A stretch of DNA of 64,000 nt from Metarhizium brunneum (lineage: Eukaryota > Ascomycota > Sordariomycetes > Hypocreales > Clavicipitaceae). Under the pieces are notes generated by a model that was not told where the DNA came from, made no database searches, and was given only the letters and a program-made list of their open reading frames with translations. The position numbers and the translations under genes are program-made. Where the stretch lies: positions 3,720,001 to 3,784,000 of the forward strand of contig NC_089426.1 of assembly GCF_013426205.1 (NCBI RefSeq), written 5' to 3'. Positions 58,174 to 64,000 of this stretch are shown here, one piece after another; within the stretch, counting starts at the first letter, position 1, and each line of letters starts with the position of its first letter.

Positions 58174-61100
58174 CTAAACGTGTGCACTCTTGGTCAAGGA
58201 CAGTCCACGAAGTCTTGCCTTGAACCGACCGCCCTGGGGTTGTTGAGAGTGAGACTGGCTCGATTCAATCCGTGATAGTCGCGCTGCCGAAGTAAAGTCA
58301 TTACTCGCCTCAAAGCTGGGTCGGACGCGATCCATTGACATGCGCATTCGGTCGTATGACGGTCTCGCACGCTCTATCGAAGGACGACCTGCAGCGGGGA
58401 TGTCGAGCGACATGCGGTTCGCTGTGTAGTTTGTCGAATCGCTGCCATTCTGCGTTCGATTGTGGGTTGTGGTCCGTGTGGCCGTCGACGGCGGATATAT
58501 CGGTCGCAGGTCTTCGTCCACGCTGCCATATGTCATGCGCTTTGCTTTATTCGGGCTTTCGGTCCCTGATTTCCCACCAGTGCTCTTTTCACTGTCGGCT
58601 TCTCCTGCGGCACCTTTGTCAAGATGAGCAAATAGGCCGGCACGCTCCTGTTCCCTGATGATATCGACGTCGTACGGCCAGTAGACCTTTTGGAGTGCCT
58701 TGATAGCGAACCGGGGAAAGAGGCAAATGACAGGAACAAGGAAGAAAACTGCCCAGAAAGTTGCCTCTCCATAAACCTGAGCAGCGGTGTGGTAGAAAAA
58801 GCCAGACGAGGTGAATGAGGTGTAGATGCCTGTCCAAAAAAAGATGAAAACATCACTGATAACCACAATGAGAAGCATCAGCCAGTCCCAGCGATACGTA
58901 TTGATCAAGATGTAGCCGTTGATGGCTAAGATGGCTGGATGAGCAACGTATGCACCGAATCGAAGCCTGTCCTCAAGGCCGAGTCCATTGAAAGTCACTG
59001 ATTTAGCGGGAATAAAAAGTAGGTAAGGAATGAAGAAAACCATGACAGATTGGTAGACACCATCAACCATGTAGAGCCTGTGGTGTTGTTAGCACTCGGG
59101 TCCCCCAAGCGAATGGGCTATTTCCACAGGCACGTTTCCAACTTACCAGAACTTCTTCTGTGTCCATTCCAGGCGCTCAATGCCGCGGCGATAGAGTTCA
59201 GGGACAGCAAGGGAAACCTTATCGGATACATCCTGGTCGAGGACACCCATAATAGCAACAGGGACGGATGTGAAGAACAAATTGAACATGAGAATATACG
59301 TATAGTCGAATAGATATGTCATGTCGTAATCGCAAAAGGTCTCGTACCAGAAGATGGCAAACGTCCAAACCATGTTTTTGTAGAAGAAATTGCTGATGCT
59401 CTCTGCCAGCCTCCGGTAAGACCATCGACCGTGAACAAGGACCAGTCTTTGAAGGAAACGGAACTGCGCAATAGCATAATCGGAAGACATGGCGGCCTGT
59501 CGACCTTCCAAACCAGCAATACCAACGCCGACATCGGCTTCCTGAATCATGGCCACATCATTTGCACCATCGCCAATGGACAGGGTCATAACATCCAATC
59601 CATTCTTGACCATGGCAACAACGGCAGCTTTTTGGGCAGGGCTAACGCGGCAGCACAAAACTGACCGACATTGCTTGCACAACAACAAGAACTTCTGTTT
59701 CAAATTGTCGTGCAGTGCCCAGCGAAGCGTAAACCCATCCACGATAACCCCGTGGGTCGGGCCAGGTGGTTCGTGGCTCTTTCGGGCCAAAGCAAGATCT
59801 TCGTCACTTCCCGTTATGCCAAACACCTGAAGGTATTGATCAAGTTGCTTTTCAACACTCGTGAGGAAGGTGTCATCTGCCGTCTCCCCGCTCTCGTCTT
59901 CTTCAACTTTCAGGTGAATAAGCTCCATGTCGTTGTTGAGTAAATTGCATGAAAAGCCAATGTTGATGGCCGTCTCAACCTTATCGCCAGTCAGAACCCA
60001 AAGCTTTATACCAGCCTTGGCAAGCAGGGCAATAGTATCGGGCACGCCATCCTGGAGACGATCCTCAATAGCAGTACCGCCAAGAAGGTAGAGTTCTTGT
60101 TCAATCATGTCAGCTACGTTTTCCAGCTTCTCTTCGCGATTTTCCAGAGCCGATGCGGCTGCATCATGCTCCTTCTTCCAGTGGCGGTACTCCTCCTCAG
60201 TCAGGTCTTTACGAGCAATGCAGAGCGTACGAAGACCTTCGCGAGCAAACATTTCAAGATGCTCGGCAGTATTGCGTCGAAGTTGCTGCTGCTCTCCTCG
60301 CTTCAACCGAGAATAAATCACTGAGTCGGCGCCCTTACAAATCAGGACGATTCGACCATCGGGCATTTTGACAATGGAGCTCATTCGCTTTCGGCTAGAG
60401 TTGAATTCGATGGTATTGAGGATCGGGTAGTGGCGTTCTTCGCCCATGACGTTGAGGTTGATGCCGTCACCTGAGTGGCCCAAAACGGTGAATCCCATAT
60501 CACGAGCTGTAGCTACCAAAGCCTCCTCATCGGGTGATTGAGCCTTGAATGTCATTTTAGGGGGGTCACCTGGAACCTTCTCTGCAATGACCGTGTGGCA
60601 AAGAGCCAATGCCAGCATGAATTCTTCGATAGCTGATTGCTGTTCTTGGCCATGCTCTCCGGCCAGGTCGGAGACAAAATCGGGAGCAATGAACGTGAGA
60701 GCATCATCGTGCAGATATGGATTGTCGTTGATCTTACGAAGGCCTTCGAGGGCTTGGACTTTGGCCTCAGCGATCTCGGCCTGAATACGAGCCCCCTCCT
60801 TTTCTACATCCACACCCATTCTCTTTTGCATACCGGCCTGCGCCTCGGTGTATGCTTCGCCATAGGGTTGTCCATTGATTGTCGCCTTCTTGAACTCCAT
60901 GACGTTTTGGGTAAGCGTGCCAGTCTTGTCCGAAAAGATATACTCAATCTGGCCCACGTCGTCGGAGATGTTCCAGGATTTCGGGATGCAAGGCTGATCG
61001 ATGGGTGCATAGTACATTTCGACATCGCTGAAGATGAATATGGCCTGAAGCGTCCTCACGATTTCCAGTGTGATATAGAGAGAGATGGGAACCAAGTTCT

Positions 61101-62938
61101 GAAACAGAATAATGGCAGCCCAAAAGGTGATGAAACCACTCATAGGGGCGCTTCCACCAATGGACTCAAACTCAAAGAAATGGAGAGAAGCATCAGTCTT
61201 GGCCCAAGCAACACCGTTCACAATGGCGGCAAGAAGGCACATGATGAGAAGAATTCCAAAGTTGCAGATGACGTTGAAGTTCATCTCTCTGGCAATTCTG
61301 GCGCGCTTGCTCGGCGTAATACCGGCATTCATCATAATTCGCGTGTCATGGCCTGTGAAAACAACGACACCAAGAATCCACTCAGTATTGCGCAAGTTAC
61401 AGCCGCGAAGCATAAGATTGTCAATGGTGATAGGCTCCGTCATGTCTTCGGGGTCATCATCCGGATATCCCGGTACAACCTGCTGCCAGTGAATAGCTCC
61501 ATTATACTTGTAGAGATTAGGGTGGGGAGCTTCACTCTCAATCTTGAACTCAGCACGCTCGGCGTCACGGGCATGCCTAATCGATCGGCCACAACGGAGA
61601 GCTTGTCGGACCTTCAGGTTAGTCTCACCATCCAAGTTCTTGGTCTCAACGTAACAGGCTCCGTCTGGATCGGACGTGGACAAGATGATGATATCGGCGG
61701 GCAATTCGTCGTCGTTGTAAATACGCACGAAATCACCAACTTGGAGGCCTTTCCAGGTATCCTTTTTGAAACGCGCGCCTTTGGATGGCTTCATGTAATT
61801 AATCAGGTCGGATTTCATGTCCTGAATAGCAGCGGCACGCTTTGCATCCTCTTCGTCAGGGAATCGAATGTGGGGAACTCCATTTGCAGGCGTCGGGGAC
61901 GGTACTGGTGTCATCTGGATCTCTTCCTGAGCATCAACAAACGATTCCCGGTTGCCGAAAGGAGAGGCGAGGGAATCGCGAATTGATCTCCGTGTTCGAA
62001 CCGTTTCTATGGAGGGTCGGCCCTCCTCTTCCATTTCGGGATTTTGTTGGCGTTCCTTTCGCTCAGCTCGCTGCTTCCTGGCCTTCTTGGACCATAGGCT
62101 CTCAATGGCGTGCCAGATAGACCCAAAGAACCGTGAGTTGGCCTTTTTGAATTGTCGCCAGGTTGATACATTGTCTTCCTGCACATTGACGTTGTTCCAG
62201 TTGTGCAGCTTATGGACAGAGGCATTGTTGAGCTCGATGTCCAAAATGGTCCTCCGGTAATCTTCTATGGCGTCTTTCGCTGCTGTGAGGACAATAATGA
62301 CAATCAAGGGAACGGCATTCAGCCCCGGATTGACACCACCAAAAATGGGGAAAATCTACAGGAGAAGGTGATTAGCACCCATCGATTGCGATAAGGCGTG
62401 ATTAAGGATCAAGTAAATACGAAGCACAGAGAGAAGGGCCTCAGATACATACGACAAGGATAACCAAGAACAAGAAGAAGATGTTGGCCACATTGTGAAA
62501 CTGAAACCACAAATTCTTGGGAACAAAAGACAACGGCGTGTATTTTGCGGTGCGGATCTTGTTTCTGGGAAAGGAATATATGGGATGGCCATCTTCGAGC
62601 ATGTCGTCAGGGAGAGGCAGGTTGAAGTACAGCGTACGAGTCGAGTCCTCCTCATCAGACTCGTCGTCGTCTGCCTCATCTTGCGGGTTGTCATTGTGAT
62701 GCTCGTTTTCGCCGCCATTATGATGGGGTTCGCGGTTGTCGAATGGCGCGCCGTTTCCATCGCTTCCGGCAACGCTTTTCTCGGATTGAGTTCGCTTGTG
62801 CATGCGGTTCAGGAGAGACAGCCGCTTGGTGTGGCTGCTTTTCACCGTCATCTTGCGAGTCGCCCATCGTGCTCTCTGCGTCTGGACCTTTGATAACGTG
62901 GCATCGTGGCCAGGCTCTGGGCTCGTTGGGGGGGTCAT
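58174..62938 (-). CDS. DNF1: P4-type ATPase, phospholipid flippase (DNF1/DNF2 type)
   Basis: Three exons (62453-62938, 59147-62355, 58174-59077; 4599 bases) give 1532 residues, matching fungal DNF flippases. The cytosolic N-terminus is acidic, followed by YFNLPLP, PRNKIRTAKYTPLSF and helix 1. Catalytic signatures: dephosphorylation loop DGETNLK (Asp404), helix 4 with PISLYITLE, phosphorylation site DKTGTLTQN (Asp638), nucleotide-domain KGADSVIYSRL, hinge GDGANDVAMIQEA near 1088, and VGIAGLEGRQA. Ten membrane helices are expected; the last ones span the second intron. The C-terminus is a Ser/Arg-rich cytosolic tail. The enzyme uses ATP to move aminophospholipids or phosphatidylcholine from the outer to the cytosolic leaflet of the plasma membrane and endosomes, with a Cdc50-family partner. 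The first intron (62356-62452) lies within the M1-M2 region, and splicing gives ILVVIFPIFGGVNPGLN. DNF1 is chosen over DRS2 by the longer insert and N-terminus, with moderate certainty. Confidence 0.92.
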
Positions 62939-64000
62939 GGTCAGCGTGAAGTTGCGGGCGAATGCCCGTTCAACCCGGGAACACCAGCCAGTATGCGGAT
63001 CGTGGGGGGCGTGGGAGAAATCGTGAGGGCGAGTTAGAGTACGGGACCTTCAGCGCGGCCGACGCGAAACAAGGCCACAACGGGTGCAGCTGCAAACAGA
63101 CGAAGCAGCGCCAGAATTCGACGGCTGAGGGTCGACTTGACGGATTCAAGGGCGGCGTCGACGTCGTGAGGAGGAGAGGGCTGGTTGTTGGAGTTAAGTG
63201 CCAACTACTCCATAGAAAGTTTAGAGTGCAAGGTGGCCAGGCGGGAGCAATGGGAAACGGGCAGGCCGCAATTTCGGGCCCGTGAGCACATGCATGGAGT
63301 CAAGTCTACTGGCACATGGGGGTTAACTGGCGCGGCCTCAAGCTGGCTGTTGGCACGGGGAGTGGCCCCTGGCGGCAGGTACACGTAGTATTGCACTCTA
63401 TCTGTCAGCGATCTGATTGTATGGGGCGGCGTCTGGTGCGGCTGGTCCTTCAAGCCCGGTGCACCGTTATTCCAGCGTGTCCGGACTTTACGGCACTGCC
63501 AACTTGGGACCATGGGGGTGGGTTTCCAAGTACCTCGACGCTTGCTTCAGAGTACCCCAAACACAGAAATCACGCGGCCTGATCATCAAATATCGAGTAT
63601 TCAGTACCTAAACACTCGCGTGTCGGTACGCGGACCTTGGGGACCACACGGTCTTCACCTGAATGCGCAGGTGCAGTGCTGCCATTTAGCGCGCTGCAGC
63701 CCCCTGTTTCCTGTTTTGTCAGTGCTGTGTTCAATAATTCGAACCAGCATCTCACAAAGTGCGATCAATTGATCCGCCACGGCTTGGCTATTAAGTCAAC
63801 CGACATTGAGGCGCTGGCCCTTTCTGCATCAATGCCTGGGACATATCTGCATGTCCATGTCCTTCGTGCTCAAGTACGAAGCGCCAGTTGACTCGCGAGT
63901 CGCAGCCAGCCTCGTCGCCGCGAGGTGCAGCATGTTCGATGTTTGATGTTGACGGGCTGGAGCGCCGCCGCGGCACCTGTCAGCCCCAGCCCTGCTTGGT
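62939..64000. promoter_or_regulatory. upstream region of the P4-ATPase gene, right edge of window
   Basis: The 1.1 kb before the flippase start should hold its promoter and leader. No coding frame here carries a recognisable motif, and the right edge of the window is reached without another gene. Confidence 0.45.

Overview
The window is nuclear DNA of a filamentous ascomycete, most likely a sordariomycete of the order Hypocreales. The grounds are short introns of about 45 to 205 bases with GTAAGT-type donors, single-gene transcription units on both strands, and fungus-specific families (Zn2Cys6 regulator, RRT8-like membrane protein, Sos7, IPI1, MSC7). The genus cannot be fixed from the sequence alone. 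No bacterial operon, CRISPR array, intact transposon or convincing tRNA/rRNA gene was found. Eighteen protein genes are supported. For every gene the exon lengths add up to a whole number of codons with consensus splice sites, apart from one GC-AG intron.

Layout, left to right. 0.5-3.9 kb: an RRT8/LDS-type membrane protein (-) and a free-standing LanC-like protein (+). 3.9-19.4 kb: a gene-poor stretch holding only a small Zn2Cys6 transcription factor (11.8-13.0 kb), with about 7.9 kb before it and 6.4 kb after it that contain no convincing gene. 19.4-21.9 kb: a divergent pair, kinetochore protein Sos7 (-) and an arginine-rich nuclear protein (+). 24.9-31.3 kb: a PA-TM-RING ubiquitin ligase (+), aspartate-semialdehyde dehydrogenase (-) and a vacuolar PQ-loop amino-acid transporter (-). 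33.3-39.2 kb: a secreted S1/P1 nuclease (+) and a secreted protein with large Gly/Asn/Gln repeats (+), followed by what looks like a decayed C-terminal domain. 42.9-47.8 kb: a 53-residue secreted peptide (-), the ER protein Asterix (-) and a 900-residue protein of unknown function (-). 49.3-62.9 kb: a roadblock/LC7 protein (-) divergent from IPI1 (+), a Ded1-like DEAD-box helicase with a repeat tail (+), an MSC7-type aldehyde dehydrogenase (-) and a P4-ATPase lipid flippase (-).

These are mostly housekeeping genes and do not form one pathway. Several act in membrane and vacuole biology (flippase, PQ-loop transporter, PA-TM-RING ligase, Asterix), in RNA or ribosome work (IPI1, DEAD-box protein, arginine-rich protein) and in microtubule or chromosome work (Sos7, roadblock). 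The accessory character lies in the LanC-like gene, the secreted proteins and the noncoding DNA. The noncoding DNA carries recurring short words (GTACTCCGTAC and TACTTAAGTA/TACCTAGGTA palindromes) that I did not notice in the genes. No clear new multi-gene system is visible. The best leads are the repeat-rich secreted protein with its decayed tail, the isolated LanC-like protein, the 900-residue orphan, and the transcription factor in its large intergenic domain.
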